Assembly: GCF_029714405.1 (NCBI RefSeq)
Contig: NZ_CP121650.1
Coordinates: forward strand, 186,001-250,000
DNA length: 64,000 bases
DNA from: Bradyrhizobium sp. CB82
GTDB taxonomy: Bacteria; Pseudomonadota; Alphaproteobacteria; Rhizobiales; Xanthobacteraceae
Direction of reading: 5' to 3'
Shown piece by piece: positions 38,679 through 46,439 of this stretch. Within the stretch, counting starts at the first letter, position 1, and each line of letters begins with the position of its first letter. The notes beneath the pieces are model-generated. The model was not told the DNA's origin. It searched no databases and was given only the letters and a program-made list of their open reading frames with translations. Both the position numbers and the translations under genes were made by a program.

Positions 38679-40322
38679 ATGGCAGGTACGATCAAACGCG
38701 TGGCACTGGCGAATAGCGCACGGAAGTTGCCGAAGGGGGCCAAGCTCGTCGGCGCGGCCGATTCCAAGCAGGAGATCGAGATCAGCGTCCGCCTGCGCGC
38801 CAAGCGCTCCGACGATGACACCGTGATGGCGCTGGGTGCGCAATTGCCGCGTGAACGGCAATATCTTTCCCGCAGCGAATTTGCCGAGCAGATGGGCGCC
38901 GATCCCGCTGACGTCGCCAAGATCGACAATTTCGCCCACCACCACGATCTCAACGTCAAGAGCGTGCATCTGGGCTCGCGCACGGTAAAGCTGACCGGCA
39001 CGGTGAAGGCGATGAGCGCAGCCTTCGGCGTCAAGCTCAACAAGGTCAAGCACGAGGGCGCGACCTATCGGATGCGCAAGGGCAACGTGCAGATACCGGC
39101 CGAGCTCGAGGGTATCGTCATTGGCGTGCACGGGCTCGACAATCGCCCGGTCGCGCGTCCGCACTTCCGGCACAAGCGGATCGGACGGGCGGCGATCGCG
39201 CGCGCGGCGCAGAACCGCAGCTTCTCGGTCCAGCAGATCGCCCAGCTCTACAACTTCCCGGACGGCGAGACCGGCGCCGGCCAGTGTATCGCCATCATCG
39301 AGCTCAACGACATCGACCAGAAGGGAAAGCCGATCGGGGCCGGCTACAAGACGTCGGACCTGAAGACGTTCTTCAAGAAGGCCGGCATCCCGATGCCGCA
39401 TATCGCGCCGGCGAGCGTCGACGGCGGGGCCAACAAGCCCGGCCATTCCGAGGCCGACGGCGAGGTCGTGCTGGATATCGAGATCGCAGGCGCCGTTGCG
39501 CCGGGGGCCAATATCGTGGTCTATTTCGCGCCCAACACCACCAACGGCTTCATCGATGCGGTCAAGGCCGCAGTCCACGACACCGCGCGAAAACCATCGG
39601 TGATCTCGATCAGCTGGGGCGGCCCGGAAGATCCGCAAGGCTCGCAGCAATTCGTCGACGGCCTGAATGAGGCGATCCGCGACGCAGCGGCGATGGGAGT
39701 CACGGTCTGTGTCGCCTCTGGCGACAACGGCTCGGCCGACATGGGCGAAGGATGGGACGGCAAGCCCCATGCGGATTTCCCGGCGTCGAGCCCATTTGCG
39801 CTGGGCTGCGGCGGTACCAATCTCAGGGCGCCGAACGGTCATATCGAAGAGGTGGTCTGGAATGGCGGGCCGGAGGATGGCGCGGGCGGCGGCGGGGTGA
39901 GTGTCGTGTTCGCGCAGCCGAAATACCAGGCCAACGCCCATGTCCCGAAATCGCCGACGCATCAGAGCGGGCGCGGCGTGCCCGACGTCGCGGGCGACGC
40001 CGATCCGGCGACCGGCTATCAGATCTTCCTCAACGGCGTCGGCACCACGATCGGCGGCACCAGCGCGGTGGCGCCGCTGATGGCCGGTTTGATCGCGCGG
40101 ATCAATGAGGCGACGACGAAGAAATTCGGCAAGACGGTCGGTTTCATCAATCCGCTGATCTACGCGCCGAATGCGCAAGCCGCGTTCCGCGACATCACCA
40201 GCGGCAACAACGACATCACCGGCCAGTTGCACGGCACGTACAAGGCGGGCCCCGGCTGGGACGCCTGCTCCGGTCTCGGCGTTCCCAACGGCTCGGCGTT
40301 GCAGGACCTGCTGGCGGCTTGA
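38679..40322 (+). CDS. Sedolisin (S53) serine protease with pro-domain, no signal peptide
   Basis: A 547-residue serine-carboxyl protease. The pro-kumamolisin domain is about residues 45-165, and the catalytic domain follows. The S53 catalytic residues are visible: Glu262 and Asp266 in GEVVLDIEIAG, Asp349 in CVASGDNGS (oxyanion) and Ser462 in TTIGGTSAVAPL. Ca-binding residues occur near FRDITSGNND and the C-terminal GPGWDACSGLG. No signal peptide is evident at the N-terminus, so it may be exported by another route, or act in the cell. GGAGGAAGTC precedes the ATG. Confidence 0.93.
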   Translation: MAGTIKRVALANSARKLPKGAKLVGAADSKQEIEISVRLRAKRSDDDTVMALGAQLPRERQYLSRSEFAEQMGADPADVAKIDNFAHHHDLNVKSVHLGSRTVKLTGTVKAMSAAFGVKLNKVKHEGATYRMRKGNVQIPAELEGIVIGVHGLDNRPVARPHFRHKRIGRAAIARAAQNRSFSVQQIAQLYNFPDGETGAGQCIAIIELNDIDQKGKPIGAGYKTSDLKTFFKKAGIPMPHIAPASVDGGANKPGHSEADGEVVLDIEIAGAVAPGANIVVYFAPNTTNGFIDAVKAAVHDTARKPSVISISWGGPEDPQGSQQFVDGLNEAIRDAAAMGVTVCVASGDNGSADMGEGWDGKPHADFPASSPFALGCGGTNLRAPNGHIEEVVWNGGPEDGAGGGGVSVVFAQPKYQANAHVPKSPTHQSGRGVPDVAGDADPATGYQIFLNGVGTTIGGTSAVAPLMAGLIARINEATTKKFGKTVGFINPLIYAPNAQAAFRDITSGNNDITGQLHGTYKAGPGWDACSGLGVPNGSALQDLLAA

Positions 40323-40335
40323 TCACGGGTGCTTC

Positions 40336-40366
40336 GCCCTCTCCCCGCCCTTCGCGGGGAGAGGGC
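40336..40366. terminator. Hairpin behind the sedolisin gene
   Basis: GCCCTCTCCCCGC and GCGGGGAGAGGGC form a perfect 13-bp stem around a five-base loop, 13 bp after the stop codon. No T-run follows. It can serve as a bidirectional terminator, and also belongs to a dispersed hairpin type common in these genomes. Confidence 0.55.
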
Positions 40367-40439
40367 GGGAGCGAAGGGCTGTGGGCGCAATCGCGGCGAG
40401 AGTCAGACTCGCCGAAAGCGTCCCCCGTCATGGCAATGA

Positions 40440-40825
40440 CGGCGGAGCGTGCGGCACTTACGCGAATCTCACCGACACCTTCTGGCGGCAGGTCACGCGC
40501 CATGCGGAAGGCGAATTCCGGCTCGCCCACCCGCATCTCGTTGCCCGCCATCGAGGCCGTGCCGCCATCGGCAATGACGGTGTCGCTCAGGATGCGCCCG
40601 GCCATGGGGCCCCTGACATTGATGTGCTTCTGGCCGGCCTCGCTGGTCGCCGCGATCTTCCAGCCGAACCGCTTGCCGCTCGAAGAGGATTCGAGCGCGG
40701 CCTGGATGGCCCTCCGTGCGTGTGCGTGGACGCAAGGAGCTCTCGAGCGTGTCGAGCTTGGTGCCGGCATGCCAGTGACCCGCAAGTACGTGCGAGGCAG
40801 CCCGGATCTGGTTCTGGTCGAGCAT
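40440..40825 (-). pseudogene. Remnant of a 2-keto-4-pentenoate hydratase-family gene
   Basis: On the minus strand one frame starts MLDQNQIRAASHVLAGHWHA and then LRPRTRTEGH. The match to the hydratase family then continues in another frame as IQAALESSSSGKRFGWKIAA and further to MRVGEPEFAFRMARDLPP. The two frames are joined by at least one frameshift near residue 35-40. The sequence breaks off after about 125 residues of a family usually about 260 long. It is a truncated and frameshifted relic. Confidence 0.72.
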
Positions 40826-40830
40826 GGTCC

Positions 40831-41391
40831 TCACCCGATGATGATTCTTGTCTTTGGTCCGAGCCGCCGCAGCAATTGCAGCATCGCGGCTTGCGTCATC
40901 GAGACGCAACCTGCGGTCGGGCCGAAATTGTCGCGCGCCAAATGCAGGAACACCGCACTGCCACGGCCGGCGATGCGCGGCCGCGTATTGTGGTCGATCT
41001 CGACGATGAAGTCATAGAGCTGGTCGGCGCGCGTCAGCCGGTCACCGCCCTGTCCCGCTCCCCGCCGGATCGGCCGGTTGTAGTGACGGTCGCTTGGGTC
41101 TTCGCACCAGGCGTCCTCAGGCTGGATGGCGCGGACCGGCAGAAAGGTCTGCGGCCGGCGGTGACGGTCGCCCCTCCACCAGAGCTGCCGCGGCCGAAAA
41201 CTGCCCTTCGGCGTGCCACCATCGCCCTCGCGCTTATTTGCGCGAATGCCGCCGCGTCCGAGTGCCACGGGAATCGCCAGGGATCCGGCTGTCAGCCAGC
41301 CCCGCCGCGGATTACCGGCCGACGCCCTCACCCGGATCGATGAAAGCGGACTGTTCTTGCTGTAAGTGGTTGATATAACATGTTTTTTCAT
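40831..41391 (-). CDS. L,D-transpeptidase (YkuD) family protein
   Basis: A protein of about 186 residues. The catalytic region AVFLHLARDNFGPTAGCVSM contains the His and nucleophilic Cys of the YkuD domain, and TPKGSFRPRQLWWR is the typical substrate-groove start. Such enzymes form 3-3 crosslinks or anchor proteins on peptidoglycan. The N-terminus (WLTAGSLAIPVALGRGG) is weakly hydrophobic, so export is uncertain. The start is unclear: ATGs at 41415 and 41391 both lack a good ribosome-binding site. It is divergent from the response regulator at 41593. Confidence 0.75.
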   Translation of the reverse strand: MKKHVISTTYSKNSPLSSIRVRASAGNPRRGWLTAGSLAIPVALGRGGIRANKREGDGGTPKGSFRPRQLWWRGDRHRRPQTFLPVRAIQPEDAWCEDPSDRHYNRPIRRGAGQGGDRLTRADQLYDFIVEIDHNTRPRIAGRGSAVFLHLARDNFGPTAGCVSMTQAAMLQLLRRLGPKTRIIIG

Positions 41392-41592
41392 CTGAAGGCG
41401 CGGTGTCGGCTTCATTACAGGACATTCATCGAATTGTCCTGCTATTGTGGGTTAGAGTAGTTCTGGCTTGTGAATCGGTAACAGCCCACTACTTCAAGAC
41501 GAACAACAATAATAACGGCGACCTCTAACTTACCAATCGCAGCTCTCACGCGGCATGCGCGCGTCGGAGTTCGACTCCAAAAGGATGACCCC

Positions 41593-42279
41593 ATGGCCAA
41601 TGCCCGCAAGATCCTGATCGTGGATGACGATTCCGATCTGCGCGATACGTTGGTGGAGCAATTATCGCTACACGAAGAGTTCGAAGCCTCGGCAGTCGAT
41701 ACCGGTGCGAAGGGCGCGAGCGCCGCAAAGGCCAATTCCCCCGATCTCGTGCTGATGGATGTCGGCCTGCCCGACACCGATGGCCGCGAGGTGGTGCGTA
41801 GCTTGCGCAAGGGCGGCTTCAAGGCCCCGATCATCATGCTGACCGGGCACGATACGGATTCCGACACGATCTTGGGGCTGGAATCCGGCGCCAACGACTA
41901 TGTGGCAAAGCCCTTCCGCTTCGCGGTGCTGCTGGCGCGCATCCGCGCCCAGCTTCGCCAGCACGAAGCCAGCGAGGACGCGGTGTTCTCGGTCGGCCCC
42001 TACAGTTTCCGCCCGGGCTCGAAAATGCTGACTGCCGCCAACGCCCGCAAGGTGCGCCTCACGGAGAAGGAAACCGCCATCCTGCGTTTCCTCTACCGGG
42101 CCGGCCAGATGCCGGTCTCGCGCGAGACCCTGCTGCAGGAGGTCTGGGGCTACAATTCCGGGGTCACCACCCACACGCTGGAAACTCATATCTACCGCCT
42201 CCGCCAGAAGATCGAGAAGGACGCGGCCAATCCGGAAATCCTGGTCACGGAAGCCGGTGGCTACAAGCTGGTGCCGTGA
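41593..42279 (+). CDS. OmpR-type response regulator
   Basis: A 228-residue two-component regulator. The receiver has acidic residues in ILIVDDDSD, phospho-Asp56 in LVLMDVGLP, Thr84 and Lys106 (YVAKPF). The C-terminal winged helix is of the OmpR type (TEKETAILRFLYRAGQMPVS, TLETHIYRLRQKIEK, EAGGYKLVP). No kinase gene is beside it. It may resemble CenR-type envelope regulators; its neighbour is a cell-wall enzyme gene, but this is inference. Confidence 0.93.
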   Translation: MANARKILIVDDDSDLRDTLVEQLSLHEEFEASAVDTGAKGASAAKANSPDLVLMDVGLPDTDGREVVRSLRKGGFKAPIIMLTGHDTDSDTILGLESGANDYVAKPFRFAVLLARIRAQLRQHEASEDAVFSVGPYSFRPGSKMLTAANARKVRLTEKETAILRFLYRAGQMPVSRETLLQEVWGYNSGVTTHTLETHIYRLRQKIEKDAANPEILVTEAGGYKLVP

Positions 42280-42338
42280 TACGCTCCGATGGTCCCGCGA
42301 ATCGTTCTAGATCGCGGGCCCTTGAGCCACGGACCTGA

Positions 42339-42782
42339 ATGTCAATCGACGATGACGTAGCGCTGCTCGAGCGTGTCCCGACACTGCGCCTGTTGGGAGA
42401 CGCCTCGCTGCGCATGTTGGCGATCGGCTCCGAGCAGCGCGATTTCGTGCGCGGCGATGTGCTCTTCAACCAGGGCGACGATGCGGACGCCGGCTTCGTG
42501 GTTCAGCGCGGCGCCTTTCGCGTCGAGGACGGCGCCGGCGCCGAGATGATCGCCGGCCCCGGGACGCTGATCGGCGAGCTCGCGCTCGTGGTGCCGATGA
42601 AGCGGCCCTCGAGCGCGACCGCGCTGGAGCATTCCTCCGTCATCCGCGTCGCCCGCAGCCTGTTTCAGCGCGTCTTGGAAAGCGACCCCGCCGCCGCCCG
42701 CCGCCTCCGCGACGAGTTCGCGATCCGGTCGAGCCAGATCGCGAGCGATATTTTGATGGCGGGCTCGAAGCTGAATTCGTAG
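42339..42782 (+). CDS. Cyclic-nucleotide-binding-domain protein
   Basis: A 147-residue CAP-type cNMP-binding fold without a DNA-binding helix-turn-helix. FVRGDVLFNQGDDADAGFVV begins the beta-roll, and TLIGELALVVPMKRPSSATA is the phosphate-binding cassette (GELAL...R). The ligand is probably a cyclic nucleotide. It starts 59 bp behind the response regulator on the same strand and could be part of the same unit. Confidence 0.85.
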   Translation: MSIDDDVALLERVPTLRLLGDASLRMLAIGSEQRDFVRGDVLFNQGDDADAGFVVQRGAFRVEDGAGAEMIAGPGTLIGELALVVPMKRPSSATALEHSSVIRVARSLFQRVLESDPAAARRLRDEFAIRSSQIASDILMAGSKLNS

Positions 42783-42784
42783 CA

Positions 42785-42886
42785 GCCCCTCATGGTGAGG
42801 AGGCGCGTCAGCGCTGTCTCGAACCATGAAGGCCCGGATCTCGCCAGTGGTCATCCTTCGAGACGACCGCTTCGCGGTCTCCTCAG
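42785..42886. repeat. REP-like repeat, copy 5, left part (interrupted by IS)
   Basis: Reverse-oriented: CCCTCATGGTGAGGAGGCGC, GTCTCGAACCATGAAGG, CATCCTTCGAGACG, then CGCGGTCTCCTCAG. The unit resumes at 44424 with CTCAGGATGAGG. CTCAG at 42882-42886 is the target-site copy next to the IS. Confidence 0.8.
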
Positions 42887-44423
42887 AGGCTGTGAATCTT
42901 TTTGACTGCTCGCAAGCGGTATAGCCGAAAGCTGGTGCTGTGTGATTCTCTTGCGGTGATGGATTCGCAGGAGGGATGATGGCCGCTGATGAATTGTTTG
43001 GGGATCTGCCGGAGCAGGCAAAGCCGCAAGCCGGTGCGGCGCCGCTCGCAGCGCCGCGACTTCGTGAGCCCCAACGCGATCAAATCGAGTTGCGAGCAGT
43101 GGATATCGAGAGCCTGATCGGGGAAGACCATCCGGTGCGCCTGATCTGGTCCTATGTCGAGGAACTCGACCTGAGTGAGCTGGAGAACCGGATCAAAGCG
43201 CGGGGCGATCGGCCCGGTCACCCCGCGACATCGCCGCGGCTTTTGCTGGCGCTGTGGCTCTATGCCACCAGCGAGGGCGTCGGCAGCGCGCGCGCGTTGG
43301 AGCGGCTTTGCGAGAGCCATGACGCCTATCGTTGGCTGTGTGGCGGGGTGTCGGTGAACCATCACACGCTGGCGGACTTCCGGGTCGGTTGCGCCGACCT
43401 GCTCGACCGGCTGCTTTGCGAGCATTTGGCGGTGCTGGCGAAGGTCGGCCTCGTCAATCTGGAAACGCTGGCGCAGGACGGTGTTCGGGTCCGGGCCAGC
43501 GCCGGGGCCGCTTCGTTCCGGCGGGAGGCGACGCTCGATCGGCACCTGGCCTTGGCTGAGGCGGTGGTGGAAGACCTCAAACGCGAGGTTGACGCTCGTT
43601 CGGATGCTAGCAATCAGCGCATGAAGGCCGCCAAGGAGCGCGCCGCGCGTGAGCGCAGAGCGCGCGTCAAAGCGGCGCAGACGGCGCTCGCCGAAATCAA
43701 GCAGCAGCGCAAGGAGCGCGAAGAAAAGCGCGGCAACGGCAAGAAGCCGAAAGAGCCGCGGGCCTCCACGACAGACGCCGACGCACGGGTCATGAAGATG
43801 GCCGACGGCGGCTTCCGCCCCGCCTACAACGTGCAGGTGACGAGTGCCGCCGGCCAGCCGATCGTCGTTGACATCAAGGTCTGCAACACCGGGTCCGACC
43901 GCGGCCTGATGCGGCCCATGCTGGAGCGGCAGCGCGCGCGTCCTGGCGGGTTGCCCAAGGACCATCTCGTCGATGGCGGCTTTGGCAGTGCCGAGGACAT
44001 CGAGTGGGCGCACGCCGAGGGCATCGATATCTTTTGCCCGCCCACTCAATCCAAGCACGGCACCGATCCCCATCTACCGCGACGCGGCGGCGGCCCGGGG
44101 GTGTTGGCCTAGCGTGCGCGCATGGCGAGCGAAGAGGGCAAGGCCCGATACAAGCCCCGGTCGATTTGCGAGTGCATACATGCCCGCTGGCGCAACTGGG
44201 ACCTGCGCCAATTGACCGTGCGCGGCTTCGAAAAGGTCCGCGCCGTCGTGCTCTGGTACGCCCTCGCCAACAACATCCTGCAAGGCAACCGCCTCGCTAG
44301 CGCATAGAGGAGCGTTCATCGACATCCCCCAACCTCGCCACAGCCGCCCAGCCCACGCGTTGCCACGACGAGGAACTGCCACATCCTTCGATGACCACGC
44401 AAAACGAGAAAGATTGGCAAGCT
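42887..44423 (+). mobile_element. IS1182-family insertion sequence, copy 2 (1537 bp), inverted
   Basis: Same length and near-identical to copy 1 (8188-9724) but in opposite orientation. It is bounded by CTCAG at 42882-42886 and 44424-44428 (5-bp target duplication, the reverse complement of CTGAG in copy 1). Only a few base differences were found, including the TGG-to-TAG change in the transposase. Confidence 0.93.
42976..44307 (+). pseudogene. IS1182-family transposase with internal stop
   Basis: The same gene as in copy 1, but codon 379 reads TAG (44110-44112) where copy 1 has TGG. The frame is otherwise intact to 44307, giving 378 plus 64 residues. The catalytic Asp positions lie before the stop, but the C-terminal part with the probable catalytic Glu is lost from the main product. 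Other differences are a Val/Ala and an Asp/Gly change. Confidence 0.9.
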
Positions 44424-44435
44424 CTCAGGATGAGG
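44424..44435. repeat. REP-like repeat, copy 5, right part
   Basis: CTCAGGATGAGG completes the interrupted REP-like unit after IS copy 2. The first five bases are the second copy of the target-site duplication. Confidence 0.75.
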
Positions 44436-44449
44436 ACCGGGTGCGGAGA

Positions 44450-45265
44450 TCACACCTCCAGCGTCACCGTTACCGGCACGTGGTCCGACGGCCGTTCCCA
44501 GCTCCGGGCATCGCGAAGAATCCTGAAATCCTGCAACATGTCCTTGAGCGCGCGTGAGACCCAGATGTGGTCGAGCCTGCGGCCGCGGTCGCCGACGGTC
44601 CAGTCGGCGGCGCGATAGCTCCACCAGGTGTAGACTTTCTCCGTCATCGGAATCCGTTCGCGCGCAACGTCGATCCATTCACCGGCGGAGAGCGCCGCCA
44701 GCAGCTTCTCGCATTCGATCGGAGTGTGCGAGACCACCTTCAGGAGCTGCTTGTGCGACCAGACGTCGTTCTCATGTGGCGCCACGTTGAGATCGCCGAC
44801 CAGGATGTGGCGGTCCTCCCCGCGCGGATGCAGCGGCTCGCAGGCCTTTAGTTCGTCGAGGAAGCGAAGCTTGTGGTCGAACTTCTCGTTCAGTGCGGGA
44901 TCGGGAATGTCGCCGCCGGCGGGGACGTAGAAATTGTGCAGCACCAGCGGCTTTGCGATGTTCGCCTTCCCGCCGAACGACACCGAGATGTGGCGCGAAT
45001 CCACCTTGTCGCAGAAGGTGCGGATATCGGTGTTCTCGAACGGAATCTTCGAGACGATGGCGACGCCGTGATAACCCTTCTGCCCGTTCAGCGCGACGTG
45101 TTCATAGCCGAGCCGCTTGAAGCGCTTCAGCGGAAAGGCATCGTCGATGCACTTGGTCTCCTGGAGGCACAGCACGTCCGGCCGCGCGCTCTTGAGGAAT
45201 TTGGCGACGAGATCGATGCGAAGCCGCACCGAATTGATGTTCCAGGTTGTCAGGGAAAGACGCAT
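44450..45265 (-). CDS. xthA: Exodeoxyribonuclease III
   Basis: A 271-residue AP endonuclease/3'-exonuclease of the ExoIII type. It starts MRLSLTTWNINSVRLRIDLV and has LCLQETKCIDDAFP (catalytic Glu), VGDLNVAPHENDVW (Asp-Asn) and RRLDHIWVS, then SDHVPV with the catalytic Asp-His pair. Its stop codon lies 14 bp after the REP-like repeat flanking IS copy 2. Confidence 0.95.
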   Translation of the reverse strand: MRLSLTTWNINSVRLRIDLVAKFLKSARPDVLCLQETKCIDDAFPLKRFKRLGYEHVALNGQKGYHGVAIVSKIPFENTDIRTFCDKVDSRHISVSFGGKANIAKPLVLHNFYVPAGGDIPDPALNEKFDHKLRFLDELKACEPLHPRGEDRHILVGDLNVAPHENDVWSHKQLLKVVSHTPIECEKLLAALSAGEWIDVARERIPMTEKVYTWWSYRAADWTVGDRGRRLDHIWVSRALKDMLQDFRILRDARSWERPSDHVPVTVTLEV

Positions 45266-45343
45266 GAGGGATGCGTCATAGCATGGATTGCAAGTTGGGA
45301 ATCACTGGGAGCCACGGCCAATCAAGGCCATCCACGGCAATCT

Positions 45344-45506
45344 CTCGTGCCCCGGACGCGGCGCGGCACCGAAAGCGCGTTCACGCGCGTCTTTGACGCG
45401 CTATGGTGACGTGCTGCTGAGCCGGGCCTATAACCGATTTATCCCCGCTTCTGGGTCCCGGCTCGGCGTCGCATCGCTTCGCGCTGCGCCGCGTCCGGGA
45501 CACGAG
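45344..45506. repeat. MITE-like repeat with CTCGTGCCCCGGACGCGGCGC-type ends (163 bp)
   Basis: The left end CTCGTGCCCCGGACGCGGCG and the right end (GCGCCGCGTCCGGGACACGA) are inverted repeats matching at 20 of 21 positions. The interior has no open frame. It fills most of the 246 bp between xthA and lolA, whose stop codon it almost touches. Confidence 0.75.
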
Positions 45507-45511
45507 AAAGC

Positions 45512-46333
45512 TCAACCAGGCGACGGTACGTTGTAGTTGGTGAAGTCGATCTTGAACATGTTCGGATCGAGCTTCTTGGTGCTGTCGAGATTATAGACCG
45601 CGAAGGTGGTGTCGTAGCCCTGCGGGTCGGTCACCGTCCATTGCTTCAACTGGCCGTCCTTGGCGCCGACCATCAGCAACAGGCGGCTGGTGCCGATCAG
45701 CGCCTGCTTCTCCTCGATGGTGACGCTGATGAAGAGATCGTCCGCGCTGACGTTGATGACGTTGGTGTCCTTCATCAGGTCGATACGGTCCGAGAGCAGG
45801 AAGCGGAGCGGTGTCTGCGACAGCGGATAGACGTCCTGGGTCGCGAGCTTGCGGTCGCGCACCACGAGCGAGGATCCGTCGGCGATGATGTCGATCGGAT
45901 TGGGCGGATCGTATTCGACGCGCATCTTGCCGGGCTTCTGGATGTAGAAGTCGCCTTGCGTCTTGCTGCCGTCGGGCCCGACCTGCACGAAATTGCCGAC
46001 CAGCGTCTGCAACGAGGACAGATAGGCGCTGACCCTGGCGGCCTGTGCCTTCTGCTTGTCGTCAAAAGTCTGGAAGATGCTGCTCGGCACGTTGCGGCGC
46101 GGATCCGGAATGATCGGATTGGGCGGCGCCTGGGTGGCTCCGGTCGTGGCGGCCCCGCCGCTTGTTTGTCCGCCGTCGCGGCCCTTCGGCGCGGGTTTCG
46201 GAACGGGCACGGTCTGCGCGAACGAGGTCGCGCTGGCGGCAGCCATCGAGGCGGTGATGACGAGCATGCCCGCCAGCCGCGCGCTGCGCGCAGCGAAGGA
46301 GGCAGCAAAACGAGTATCTGGATTTCCGGTCAA
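45512..46333 (-). CDS. LolA-like outer-membrane lipoprotein carrier
   Basis: A protein of about 273 residues. After a signal-peptide-like start (SARLAGMLVITASMAAASATSFAQ) and a Pro-rich linker comes the LolA fold: LSSLQTLVGNFVQVGPDGSK, GDFYIQKPGKMRVEYDPPNP and DPQGYDTTFAVYNLDSTKKLDPNMF. LolA carries lipoproteins across the periplasm. The start is uncertain. The TTG at 46333 follows AGGACGACGCG; an ATG at 46270 would give a signal peptide lacking basic residues. The gene lies behind ftsK, as in other alphaproteobacteria. Confidence 0.82.
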   Translation of the reverse strand: MTGNPDTRFAASFAARSARLAGMLVITASMAAASATSFAQTVPVPKPAPKGRDGGQTSGGAATTGATQAPPNPIIPDPRRNVPSSIFQTFDDKQKAQAARVSAYLSSLQTLVGNFVQVGPDGSKTQGDFYIQKPGKMRVEYDPPNPIDIIADGSSLVVRDRKLATQDVYPLSQTPLRFLLSDRIDLMKDTNVINVSADDLFISVTIEEKQALIGTSRLLLMVGAKDGQLKQWTVTDPQGYDTTFAVYNLDSTKKLDPNMFKIDFTNYNVPSPG

Positions 46334-46439
46334 CGCGTCGTCCTGTGTGGCTGGGCGCCCTTTTACCGTGATTTCGGTCAAAAGCGGATATCGTTTTTGC
46401 GTGAAAAACTCATTGTGAGGTCGGCTCGAGCGCGACGCC

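Noticed and set aside
40171..41343. 390-codon plus-strand open frame from the sedolisin end into the L,D-transpeptidase gene
   Set aside because: It crosses a terminator-like hairpin and a pseudogene on the other strand and has no motif.
42976..44307. Reading the second IS copy as two separate genes
   Set aside because: The split comes from one TGG-to-TAG change relative to copy 1; the downstream part has no start signal.
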